Part shown: one piece after another, positions 1 through 6,579 of the stretch | Position numbering within the stretch: position 1 is the first letter of the stretch | Layout: every line of letters starts with the position of its first letter | Source: a bacterium | GTDB taxonomy: Bacteria > Patescibacteriota > Patescibacteriia > 2-12-FULL-60-25 | DNA: 7,019 nt | Direction of reading: 5' to 3' | NCBI GenBank assembly: GCA_020056125.1 | Contig: JAGVIJ010000040.1 | Location: forward strand, 1-7,019 | Notes under the pieces: generated by a model | Databases searched by the model: none | What the model saw: only the letters and a program-made list of their open reading frames with translations | Told to the model about the DNA's origin: nothing | Program-made: the position numbers and the translations under genes

Positions 1-3000
1 AACGGCATACCGCAAGATGGGGAATACAATGGCTGGTTCCGCAAGGGGACTGACTTGCCGTGCTATCCCAATGCCTTGTCTTCGGGCAACAGTTATTTGA
101 TCCGCCGCACGGCTGATATGGATTATTGGGGTTGGGTTGGTTTGTGTCCGATTGAACAATCCGAGTGCACGGAGTTCCGCGACACCAATGATACGAGCGA
201 TCCCATACACCCAACCGGCAAACCGTATTTCTTTATCAAGAATCAACGCTTGGACATGAGTTCGTGCAACGGCAAAGTGAATTTGCAGCGCGGTTGCATC
301 TTGTTCCGCGACATGGCTGATCCGCGCGTGCGTTACAGCACTGCCGCGACTTATAATAAATCCAAGGCTGAAGGCGATGTACCGCAGACACCCATTGATT
401 GCGTGGGCGATCCGGATAATGCGTACTGCAAAAAATGTACGAATTTGGAATATAAGTTTAAAGATACCCTCCTTGGAGGGTGTCTGGGTGATTCAAGTTT
501 TTGTCCCAGCGTGATTAAAGAATGTAAGATTGATCCCAATTATTGTTTGGGATCAGCTGATGATTGTAAGTTGGGTTTTTGCGGTAGCTTTGGATTCACG
601 GCATATCAAGACGAAAAAAAACAGTTAAGCAATTGTAGCGAATCTAAAACATTGCTCTGCGCAATGGCGTTGAAGATGCCGTGCGAACCAGGCGATCCTC
701 AATCTCCATCCTGTCTTGTCCAGAAAAAATATACGCCTTTCGGGATCATTAAAAAACAATTTGATGAATCGTCTTGTGCCGTGGACAGTGATTGTTCAAT
801 TACCCTGGGAGAAATTTCCGCTCAAGGTAAATGTAATAAACAAGCGGTTAAAAACGATGCCAACGCAGTGGTGAAGGTAAAGTTGGATCGCGACTGCGCC
901 CAGTGGCTCGGATGCTCCACGGCTGAAACCGTGTATGATTCGGTTCAGCAAAAGTATGTGGATGTGTGTACGGAAACCGCGGTGTGCGATGCGGTGCAGG
1001 GAGTGAACGCCGGAGCGTTTTGCGCCAACTACGTGAATCGCGACCGCGCAGAGATTTTGAAGCCCGGCGTGTTCTTTAATCGCGAGATTTATACGGCGCG
1101 TAAAACCGGATTCGGTGAGATTGATTATTCGGGCTACATGGTGCCGGATCAGTTTTTAGCCGCGGATATTGAGAATCGCAAAGTGGGGAGTGAGATTTTT
1201 GAAAAGCTTCCGGGCGTGGCCAACAAATACGCTTTGGATTATCGCTTAGCCGCGGCTGTGCCCGAGAGCACTGGATTGATTGATTTTGGAGTGGATGCAA
1301 AGGAATACCCGGACATGTCCATCTGCCGCCACAAACAAACCGGACGCGATGGTTATTACGAGAGCACGATTAAGTCGCCCAATCGCGTGTGTTATTTTGC
1401 GGTGGATGCTTTATCGGAGCGCGTCGTGAGTTTTGGTCAGCAAAAAAATGTTGATCCGCGCAGTATTAGACAACTAGCTGACGTGTTCCGCGCATCAAAT
1501 GATCCGCTGAATGACACCACGCTCCAGCGCTCATTCCCGCCAGCCGAGTGCAAAGCGTATCCGGAGAGCGATTCACCGTTCCCGAATTTGTATGTGAACG
1601 AATGGGATACGGCTAAAGATCCGGCTAAGCGCAGTGCAGTGGCGGGCGGGTATGAATCAGCGAATTATTGCGAGTATGGCGAAAATTGCGCGTGCAGTTA
1701 TCGCAAGGTGAAATACGGCGGAGGAACCACGCGCTACTTTGCGCCGTTTGGGTCGCCGCCGCCCGGAGGAATTTGCGTGGGCGGCAGAAATGATGGGGGA
1801 GAGTGTATTCCGGGCGAGAAGATCGCCACCGGTTCAGCCGGGCCGAATGTGACTCAAGTTATTGAAGAGGATCCGGCTTGCTTCGGGGGCACCTGCGAAG
1901 AAATCAGCGATGTGATTTTGGTGCGCGGCCAATATGGCCAGTGTTTACAGCGCGACTATTCTCGCTTTATAGCCAATGATCCATCGCGCCACCCATGTTT
2001 GGTGTGGAATCCGGCTCCGATTTTGGCCAGCACTTACGATGCCAATCATTATGTGCCGTCAGCCGGTTATAATCCGCCGGTGAATGCCGGAGAGTTTTAT
2101 TGTTTGTCGCCGGCTGATCCGCCGTTTGAAACGGTTTGGGATGCCTTGAGCCATACTGATTGGAATAATTCCAATATCAAGGGCACGGTAAAAGCCGGAA
2201 CAAATGGCGATGGAGCCAACACGTATTTTTATCTGCCGGGGAGCCTCTCCAAGTTTAATTATGATACGGGCTACATAGCGGGCAAGTGCAGTGGCAACAG
2301 CAATCCTTGCTCGCCGGGCGAAGATGATTGTTCATGCCTTGACGGTTCAAGCAGTTCAGAAGAGTTGTATGGCTTTACATCTGCAGATCGAGATTATGAA
2401 GAAGTGTATTTAGCCGCCGTTGTTGAACCTCCAAATGAACCATATAACATGATCAAGAAGGCCGGCGGTTATACTGACTGTCATCGGCTGAATAAAGATT
2501 GGACCGATGATGATTGTGATGAAATTTGGCGCTTCCAAAATCTTGGCGTGGGTATTGATGGAGTAAAGCCGTTTTCAGGCGGGGCTGAAGGGCCTCAAGC
2601 CAGCCATTGTGCGGCCGCGCACAATGGCGGAGCGGATAATGATCATGGCGGACCTCCGGGCGCGGCTGATGATGTAAACGTGAAAGACGGTATTGGGCCG
2701 TTAGATAAAGCTCCGGACGCGGATTCCAATTATGGCCGCTGGATTCAGACCGGGCGCGGATTAGGCCGGACTTATACGGAATATTTTGTGGCTGCGAAAG
2801 CTGAAGGCGTGGCAAAGTGGCTAAATCCGGATGCCAGCAAAGATGCGCTTAAGGGATTGAAGTACGACGCGGTGCGTGAAAGGAATATCGCGCAGTTTCA
2901 GTTTTATCCCAAGTGCGATGCTTACACGGCGGCTTGCAGTCTGCCGACTTGGTATGTTGATGGCGTAAAAGAACCGGATTACACGGACGCGGCTCAAGTA

Positions 3001-6000
3001 GCCAATGCTTCCAAACAAGTGTGCAGTGCCTTTAGCAAAGATTTTGACGGCATGTTGGATCGGTCAAAAGAAGGCATTTTGGTGGATGCTAATAACGTAC
3101 CGCGTCAAGCAACGTGCAGTGGTGTTGATGGCGATACGGATAAAATTGAAGGTAAGGATCATAAATGTTATTACAAATATTGGGAGACCAATTATCGCAT
3201 GGATGGCGTGACCAAGTTTTTATGGTTGGATCAAGAGGCTGATACTCCATTTAGAGACAGACGCTATGACTATTATAGCCGCGAAGCGCCTTGCTCCAAA
3301 TCGGGTTTTTCCATCCGTGCTTTGTTTGAAAACGCTTCGCCCGAGCAAAACAGTATTCCTAAAAAAGAAGTTAAGACGGTCGAGCTAACCGGACCGTGGA
3401 ATTTTATCGGCTTTTGGATTTCAGCCTGTACCGTGGGCAGTAATAATTATGAGTCAGCGCTGTATTTGGGATTGCGCGTTAAGCACGCTGATATTTGTAC
3501 GGACATAGCGCAAGTTATTTCACCTTACACGCGCGAGAGCGCCACCTTTGCGGATCGCGTATGGAATCGCGGGAACTTTGTCATTCCGCAAGTCGGATTT
3601 TCTTATGCTTCGCAATACCAGCCTTATGGCTCTGCTTTGGCTACGGGCAAACCGGGCAAGGATCCGTTGTTCCAGACCGGCGGACCGGTTGAAAATTATT
3701 CCAAGTTGGATCCGCCGACCTTTATCGGTTCAGGCCCGTCTTATGTCACATTGAAAGATAGTCCGGTGTATAAATGGTCGTATCTGACCAATGTGTTCGC
3801 GCGCATCTATCGTATCTACAAATATGAAGATTCAGTTGTAACCAAGGAGAGCTATGCGTGTGTGGGAGGTGTTAATCATGGCAAGCCCTGCCCGGCCAGT
3901 GCGGCAAATGACAAAGAGCAAGAAAAAGCCTATTGCAGTGGGATAGGTAAGTGCGACACGTCTTTAACGGCCCAGGGATTTAAAAATTCAGTGCATCGTT
4001 GCAATGGTTTGTCCGGTGTGAACGCGGGTCTTGATTGCGGCACGGGTTTTGGCATGGCTTCAGATGATCCGATCTGCCATAACGCGGCTGTGAAAAATAT
4101 CGGAGGAATACTTGAGCCTCAATATACGGCTTGTGTGTTGCGCGAGGACATAGGATGGAAAAATAACTGCGAAGATCCGGCTCAATATCGCCATCCTGAC
4201 CCTCCACCAAAGGGTACGTGTTACGGATTACCAACAGCTCACGAAAAATATAATGCATTTGGGTGTAAAGGTGATGCTGTAATACCGGGCGCCGGATGCA
4301 CAGAGCCGACCGCAAGATCAAAAGATTGCCCGTTAAAAGTTACGGGGATTCCTTGCATCAAAGATAGCTTTGGCCAAATGGCCGGACATTGCGGAGGCGG
4401 ATATGAACATGCGCGGTGCAGTGTTAATGCGGTGGATGCCGGAGTTGAAAAGCCACCGGCTTCCAGCGAGTGCGTGTTTACCGCTTCGCAGTGGTGGGGC
4501 GCTTATGATGATGGCAAGGGCGATAAATCGTCCGGGGGAGCGGAGGTTAATTTTGACCAAGATTTTACTGCATGGTCCGGTACTGTTACGCATATAGCCA
4601 CGTTGTATCCGAGCGATGGTTCCACGGCTAATATTAAAAGATACTTTTTGCCTTTTGATTCGAAACTGGGTTCGGTTCCATCAACGAATGATATGTCGCA
4701 AATTTATCGCTCCAGAGGATGGCACTATAAGACAAATTCAGAAGATGCAAAAAACCCCTTATATCATTCAGATCTAACCCTTCCATTCTCAGCTCGTGTA
4801 CGTTGGGGCTCTGTTACTTTATTAAGCTATGATGCAAGTGCGACATTATGGAAACGTTGGCCCACCCCGCATATAGTCGTTGAAGAGCATGAGAATATGC
4901 CCAATCAAAGATTTGTGCGGCCTGGATTATGCGAGGGTGCGGAAGGCGCGTTGCAAGATCCGAACAATGATTTAAAAAAGGATAAAAAAGAGATGTTTAA
5001 TAAATACCCGCGCCCTGATTTTTCACTCAAGGCCGGGCAGTGCAACGGCGGGGTAAACGATGGCCAGGCGTGTTTCAGCAAATCAGATATAAACGATCCA
5101 TCATGGCCGCATCCCAATATGTGCGAGCCTGCGCAAGCGGCCAAGGCCGGCACGTGTCAGCGCGTGGTTAAATTGGAAGAAGGTTTCCCGCCGGTTGATG
5201 ATTGTAAGTTAGATAGCGGGGATTCATCAGTAGACGCGAACCTAGATGAAGATAATAATTCATGCACGCACGGCGCCGGTTATCAACCAAGAGCTGACAT
5301 TTGCAATGGTTCCAATATTGAAAAATGTTTGGTTGGGTATGATTTGGGCAATACGCTGGTTGTAAAAGGGGAGGCTGTAACTCAAATTTCTTTGAAGTAT
5401 CAAACGCTCGCGCCCACAGACGTGACCCAAGGTTGGCATACACCAAGTTTCTTGGGTTATGAAAAAGCTGATCCGGCACAAGAAGCGCATATTGCTTATT
5501 ATGCTCCACGGCCGCCAACCATTGCCGCGCCTGATACCAGTCGAACTTGTCCGGCGCCCGGTACTTGTCCGATCTCCGCGGCTAATGCGTTCACTTTGGA
5601 AAATCAATCAGCCGGAGCTCTGACTTTTGGCGGAGGCAAAGCCATCGTGAGCATGAAGTTTTATGGTTGGGCCGCGCATGAACAAACTCCGTTGACTGAC
5701 GCGTATATTGATTGGGGCGATGGAACTCTGACCAGCATTGAGAGCGTGCGCATGAAAAATAAAAAACCGTTCTGCGGCGTGACGCGCGAGTGTGAATTGA
5801 TCGATGGCCTGACCTGTCAGTCAGATGCGGATTGCCCGCCGGCCGGAGGCAAGTGCGCTGATCGGGGCGTGTGTTCCAACGAAGCGGGCAAGGCATGCTT
5901 CCGCGACCAAGAGTGCCAGTTGAGCGGGTTAAAAGATGCCAAGTGCCAGATTCGCGAGCTTTTCGGCAACAGCGACGAGGCTTGCGAACAAAACTACTTT

Positions 6001-6480
6001 GAATTTACGCACGCTTATTCTTGCGGCAAAGAATTAGAGGCCACAAAGTGCGGAGCTGAAAAGCGCTGTAGCCGTAATCCTAAAATCACGTGTACTGATC
6101 AGACGGTTTTAGATGACTGCGGTTCGGGTGATACTTGCGAAGAGGGGTTGGCGCCATCCGGCGGTTGTTGGGACGCGGATAATGTGGTGTGCCGTTACAC
6201 GCCCAAGGTCATGTTGAAGGATAATTGGAATTGGTGCACAGGCGAGTGCCGCGCTGGAATAGTGAAGGGCAAAGAGCCCACGGATATTTCTTTAGCCAAA
6301 GTTCGGCACGTGTATGGTGGTTGTTGGGATGGGGGAGAGACGTTTAAAAATACTGACGTGACCAAGAAAATACTTGATAAAAAAGACCCTAATGAGTGTG
6401 AGACGGATCCGGTAGACGATAAAAATATTCGGCCGTGGATCGTATATCCAGGCGCAGTTCAGATTGGTATAATTCAATAA
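1..6480 (+). CDS. Giant cysteine-rich, probably exported protein with C-terminal PKD-like domain (5' end outside window)
   Basis: The frame is open from base 1 to the TAA at 6478-6480, giving 2,159 visible residues. A TTG at 55 could be read as a start, but 18 in-frame sense codons precede it and no ribosome-binding site stands before it, so the gene is taken as 5'-partial. I count about 104 cysteines (near 5%), with many Gly, Asp, Asn, Tyr and Trp. Such Cys content suggests disulfide-bonded folding outside the cytoplasm, which is inference. Visible parts in order are Cys modules at 127-306, 775-834 and 886-1032, a Cys-free stretch at 1024-1323, further modules at 1546-2070, a conserved-looking block at 3421-3840, a run of Cys motifs at 3859-4473, a Cys-free stretch at 4474-4929, and a PKD-like domain at about 5617-6240. 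No catalytic motif, transmembrane helix or LPXTG is visible. From memory, similar giant proteins of unknown function occur in Patescibacteria. Synonymous codon choice varies strongly along the gene. The role is unknown; an adhesion or surface-structure function is a guess. Confidence 0.93.
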   Translation, partial: NGIPQDGEYNGWFRKGTDLPCYPNALSSGNSYLIRRTADMDYWGWVGLCPIEQSECTEFRDTNDTSDPIHPTGKPYFFIKNQRLDMSSCNGKVNLQRGCILFRDMADPRVRYSTAATYNKSKAEGDVPQTPIDCVGDPDNAYCKKCTNLEYKFKDTLLGGCLGDSSFCPSVIKECKIDPNYCLGSADDCKLGFCGSFGFTAYQDEKKQLSNCSESKTLLCAMALKMPCEPGDPQSPSCLVQKKYTPFGIIKKQFDESSCAVDSDCSITLGEISAQGKCNKQAVKNDANAVVKVKLDRDCAQWLGCSTAETVYDSVQQKYVDVCTETAVCDAVQGVNAGAFCANYVNRDRAEILKPGVFFNREIYTARKTGFGEIDYSGYMVPDQFLAADIENRKVGSEIFEKLPGVANKYALDYRLAAAVPESTGLIDFGVDAKEYPDMSICRHKQTGRDGYYESTIKSPNRVCYFAVDALSERVVSFGQQKNVDPRSIRQLADVFRASNDPLNDTTLQRSFPPAECKAYPESDSPFPNLYVNEWDTAKDPAKRSAVAGGYESANYCEYGENCACSYRKVKYGGGTTRYFAPFGSPPPGGICVGGRNDGGECIPGEKIATGSAGPNVTQVIEEDPACFGGTCEEISDVILVRGQYGQCLQRDYSRFIANDPSRHPCLVWNPAPILASTYDANHYVPSAGYNPPVNAGEFYCLSPADPPFETVWDALSHTDWNNSNIKGTVKAGTNGDGANTYFYLPGSLSKFNYDTGYIAGKCSGNSNPCSPGEDDCSCLDGSSSSEELYGFTSADRDYEEVYLAAVVEPPNEPYNMIKKAGGYTDCHRLNKDWTDDDCDEIWRFQNLGVGIDGVKPFSGGAEGPQASHCAAAHNGGADNDHGGPPGAADDVNVKDGIGPLDKAPDADSNYGRWIQTGRGLGRTYTEYFVAAKAEGVAKWLNPDASKDALKGLKYDAVRERNIAQFQFYPKCDAYTAACSLPTWYVDGVKEPDYTDAAQVANASKQVCSAFSKDFDGMLDRSKEGILVDANNVPRQATCSGVDGDTDKIEGKDHKCYYKYWETNYRMDGVTKFLWLDQEADTPFRDRRYDYYSREAPCSKSGFSIRALFENASPEQNSIPKKEVKTVELTGPWNFIGFWISACTVGSNNYESALYLGLRVKHADICTDIAQVISPYTRESATFADRVWNRGNFVIPQVGFSYASQYQPYGSALATGKPGKDPLFQTGGPVENYSKLDPPTFIGSGPSYVTLKDSPVYKWSYLTNVFARIYRIYKYEDSVVTKESYACVGGVNHGKPCPASAANDKEQEKAYCSGIGKCDTSLTAQGFKNSVHRCNGLSGVNAGLDCGTGFGMASDDPICHNAAVKNIGGILEPQYTACVLREDIGWKNNCEDPAQYRHPDPPPKGTCYGLPTAHEKYNAFGCKGDAVIPGAGCTEPTARSKDCPLKVTGIPCIKDSFGQMAGHCGGGYEHARCSVNAVDAGVEKPPASSECVFTASQWWGAYDDGKGDKSSGGAEVNFDQDFTAWSGTVTHIATLYPSDGSTANIKRYFLPFDSKLGSVPSTNDMSQIYRSRGWHYKTNSEDAKNPLYHSDLTLPFSARVRWGSVTLLSYDASATLWKRWPTPHIVVEEHENMPNQRFVRPGLCEGAEGALQDPNNDLKKDKKEMFNKYPRPDFSLKAGQCNGGVNDGQACFSKSDINDPSWPHPNMCEPAQAAKAGTCQRVVKLEEGFPPVDDCKLDSGDSSVDANLDEDNNSCTHGAGYQPRADICNGSNIEKCLVGYDLGNTLVVKGEAVTQISLKYQTLAPTDVTQGWHTPSFLGYEKADPAQEAHIAYYAPRPPTIAAPDTSRTCPAPGTCPISAANAFTLENQSAGALTFGGGKAIVSMKFYGWAAHEQTPLTDAYIDWGDGTLTSIESVRMKNKKPFCGVTRECELIDGLTCQSDADCPPAGGKCADRGVCSNEAGKACFRDQECQLSGLKDAKCQIRELFGNSDEACEQNYFEFTHAYSCGKELEATKCGAEKRCSRNPKITCTDQTVLDDCGSGDTCEEGLAPSGGCWDADNVVCRYTPKVMLKDNWNWCTGECRAGIVKGKEPTDISLAKVRHVYGGCWDGGETFKNTDVTKKILDKKDPNECETDPVDDKNIRPWIVYPGAVQIGIIQ
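127..306 (+). other. Cys module with GWVGLCPIEQSECTEF and SSCNG-RGCILF motifs
   Basis: This protein segment starts with WGWVGLCP and CTEF around 127-177. It passes an Asp/Asn-rich patch (DTNDTSD), then an aromatic strand-like run (PYFFIKNQRLD), and ends with SSCNG followed by RGCILF at 259-306. The pairing of a C-x(6)-C unit with a later C-x(9)-C unit suggests one disulfide-stabilised domain. I recall the same order of motifs in other giant Patescibacteria proteins, but no alignment was run, so family membership is a recollection and the domain borders are approximate. Confidence 0.5.
462..485. repeat. In-frame palindrome within the coding sequence
   Basis: The arms 462-472 and 475-485 pair over 11 bp with a single G-U and a two-base TT spacer; the core is ACCCTCC/GGAGGGT. 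The element is read through in frame as part of KDTLLGGCLG. It lies inside a stretch (about 421-870) with much more A/T-ending codon use than its flanks. Short GC-rich palindromes with this core recur in many bacterial genomes as small dispersed repeats, so it may be a domesticated copy. Whether it recurs in this genome cannot be seen from one window. Confidence 0.6.
775..834 (+). other. C-x(2)-D-x-D-C ... G-K-C mini-module
   Basis: The peptide runs CAVDSDC and then closes with QGKC. The same plan recurs near the C-terminus as CQSDADC...GGKC (5815-5856) and more loosely as CFRDQEC...AKC (5896-5946). Short C-x(2)-D-x-D-C units are frequent in exported Cys-rich bacterial proteins, where they are presumed to form disulfides. 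No metal-binding role can be shown from the sequence. Confidence 0.5.
886..1032 (+). other. DRDCAQWLGC ... CTETAVCD ... FCANYV module
   Basis: The segment opens with DRDCAQWLGC (886-915), continues through a VYD/QQKYVDVC strand-like run and CTETAVCD, and closes with FCANYV at about 1018-1035. Six cysteines fall within roughly 50 residues at regular intervals, which fits a compact disulfide domain. I recall closely similar strings (D-R-x-C-x-x-W, then C-x(5)-C, then C-x-N-Y-V) in other giant Cys-rich proteins of Patescibacteria. That recollection is unverified here. Confidence 0.5.
1546..2070 (+). other. Cys region: ECKAYPESDSPFP, CACSYRKV, CVGGRNDGGEC, CLQRDYSR-CLVW
   Basis: Four recognisable strings follow one another: ECKAYPESDSPFP (1546-1584), CACSYRKVKYGGG (about 1687-1725), CVGGRNDGGEC (1774-1806), and GQYGQCLQRDYSR, which leads to PCLVWNP and then SAGY (1927-2070). 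Their order and spacing match my memory of other giant Patescibacteria proteins, where a Y-P-E-x-x-S-P-F-P motif precedes a C-S-Y-x-K segment and a C-L-x-x-D-x-S motif. This suggests a family with a conserved linear architecture instead of random Cys-rich sequence. The function of these units is unknown. Confidence 0.5.
1774..1806 (+). repeat. CxGGxNxGxxC protein motif, copy 1
   Basis: The residues are CVGGRNDGGEC, with both cysteines, the Gly-Gly pair, Asn and the final Gly in place. It is the first of four good copies in the window (the others are at 3859, 4000 and 5041). The fixed C-x(9)-C spacing with an internal turn (GG-x-N-x-G) looks like a small disulfide-closed loop. Confidence 0.65.
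2603..2628. repeat. Perfect 11-bp in-frame hairpin in the coding sequence
   Basis: The arms 2603-2613 (GCCATTGTGCG) and 2618-2628 are exact reverse complements around a four-base loop. It is translated as part of SHCAAAHNGG, at the edge of an Ala/Gly/Asp/His-rich linker (about 2599-2690) that separates Cys-rich parts of the protein. A perfect 11-bp stem with a short loop is unlikely by chance in a 7-kb window, so it may be a captured palindromic repeat or an mRNA structure acting during translation. Neither is proven. Confidence 0.6.
3421..3840 (+). other. Conserved-looking block: LGLRVKHADIC, FADRVW, QPYGSAL, LTNVFARIYRIYKY
   Basis: This part begins at ACTVGSNN, reaches LGLRVKHADIC (about 3466-3498), then FADRVWNRGNF (about 3547-3579), QYQPYGSAL (about 3613-3639), and finally LTNVFARIYRIYKY (3784-3825) just before the second CxGGxNxGxxC copy. 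The last cysteine is at 3496 and the next at 3859, so most of the block is Cys-free and probably a folded beta-rich or mixed domain. I recall A-D-R-V-W, P-F/Y-G-x-A and L-F-A-x-I-Y strings in the same order in other giant Patescibacteria proteins. Confirmation needs a profile search. Confidence 0.45.
3859..3891 (+). repeat. CxGGxNxGxxC protein motif, copy 2
   Basis: The residues are CVGGVNHGKPC. The copy follows directly after the LTNVFARIYRIYKY segment and begins a dense run of Cys motifs that reaches 4473. Confidence 0.65.
4000..4038 (+). repeat. CxGGxNxGxxC protein motif, copy 3 (expanded)
   Basis: The residues are CNGLSGVNAGLDC. Compared with the other copies it carries two extra residues between the glycines, so the spacing is C-x(11)-C. 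It is followed by CGTGFGMASDDPIC, a second short Cys unit. Confidence 0.55.
4474..4929 (+). other. Cys-free stretch of about 152 residues, possible folded domain
   Basis: No cysteine occurs between the codons at 4471 and 4930, the longest such gap in the visible protein. The stretch is rich in Trp, Tyr, Thr and Ser with alternating hydrophobic residues (for example FTAWSGTVTHIATLYP, and ARVRWGSVTLLSYDAS), which suggests beta strands. Codons in part of it (4681-4800 sampled) end in A or T about 70% of the time. I do not recognise a named fold. Confidence 0.4.
5041..5073 (+). repeat. CxGGxNxGxxC protein motif, copy 4
   Basis: The residues are CNGGVNDGQAC, almost the consensus, followed by FSKSD. 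Looser relatives with shortened loops follow at 5872-5898 (CSNEAGKAC) and 6067-6093 (CSRNPKITC). Confidence 0.65.
5617..6240 (+). other. PKD-like domain interrupted by two Cys-rich insertions
   Basis: The PKD hallmarks appear in the right order. The first strands run from about 5617 (LTFGGGKAIVSMKFYGW) to IDWGDGT at 5707-5727. FTHAY at 6004-6018 corresponds to the family's H-x-Y. RYTPKVMLKDNWNW at 6193-6234 matches the final Y-x-V-x-L-x-V-x-D-N strand. In ordinary PKD domains these pieces are separated by only short turns and the whole is about 80-90 residues. Here about 92 residues with 10 cysteines lie between GDGT and FTHAY, and about 56 residues with 7 cysteines lie between YSC and RYTP. 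Both insertions fall at turns, where a beta-sandwich could accept them. PKD domains usually mediate binding or act as spacers in surface proteins. Confidence 0.6.
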
Positions 6481-6482
6481 TT

Positions 6483-6535
6483 GTAGGGGCGCGACCTGTC
6501 CATCGAAGCCTTGGCGTAGGTGGATTGCCGCGCCC
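6483..6535. repeat. Nested palindromic repeat A (REP/MITE-like)
   Basis: The element starts with GTAGGGGC three bases after the TAA of the large gene. An outer perfect 7-bp inverted repeat (6487-6493 GGGCGCG with 6529-6535) encloses an imperfect inner hairpin whose arms are 6499-6510 and 6513-6524 around TT. Its plan matches repeat B, and the two share the opening octamer and an inner arm that agrees at 8 of 12 positions (6497-6508 against 6598-6609). No T-tract follows on the plus strand, so it is not a standard intrinsic terminator for the large gene, although it would fold in that mRNA. Confidence 0.6.
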
Positions 6536-6543
6536 ATGTAAAT

Positions 6544-6577
6544 AAAAAAAACGCGCCCAGTCTAGAACTGAACGCGT
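6544..6577 (-). terminator. Rho-independent terminator of the minus-strand gene
   Basis: Read on the minus strand, the arms 6577-6567 (ACGCGTTCAGT) and 6561-6551 pair over 11 bp with two G-U pairs around a five-base loop. They are followed at once by a run of T (the A-run at 6544-6550 of the plus strand). It lies about 90 bp beyond the stop codon of the minus gene, on the far side of repeat B. Confidence 0.8.
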
Positions 6578-6579
6578 GA

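Noticed and set aside
55..57. TTG as the start codon of the large gene
   Set aside because: The same frame is open through base 1 with 18 sense codons before it, there is no ribosome-binding site upstream, and the preceding residues have the same composition as the protein. The gene is truncated by the window.
2453..2815. Minus-strand open frame of 120 codons within the large gene
   Set aside because: It is fully antisense to a strongly coding frame, has an Arg/His/Pro/Ser-biased shadow composition, and has no start context or neighbours. The other antisense or alternate-frame openings in 1-6480 were rejected for the same reason.
3127..3162. EF-hand-like DGDTDKIEGKD loop
   Set aside because: D-x-D-x-D is present, but the Gly at loop position 6 and the acidic residue at position 12 are missing and no flanking helices are evident. 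Calcium binding cannot be claimed.
5545..5571. Direct repeat of ACTTGTCCG (two copies 18 bp apart)
   Set aside because: It is only nine bases and is explained by the similar peptides TCPAP and TCPIS in adjacent codons. Chance or coding constraint is enough.
6483..6550. Intrinsic terminator for the plus-strand large gene
   Set aside because: Repeat A folds into a stem, but the following plus-strand sequence is A-rich with no T-tract. The nearby T-tract belongs to the minus strand.
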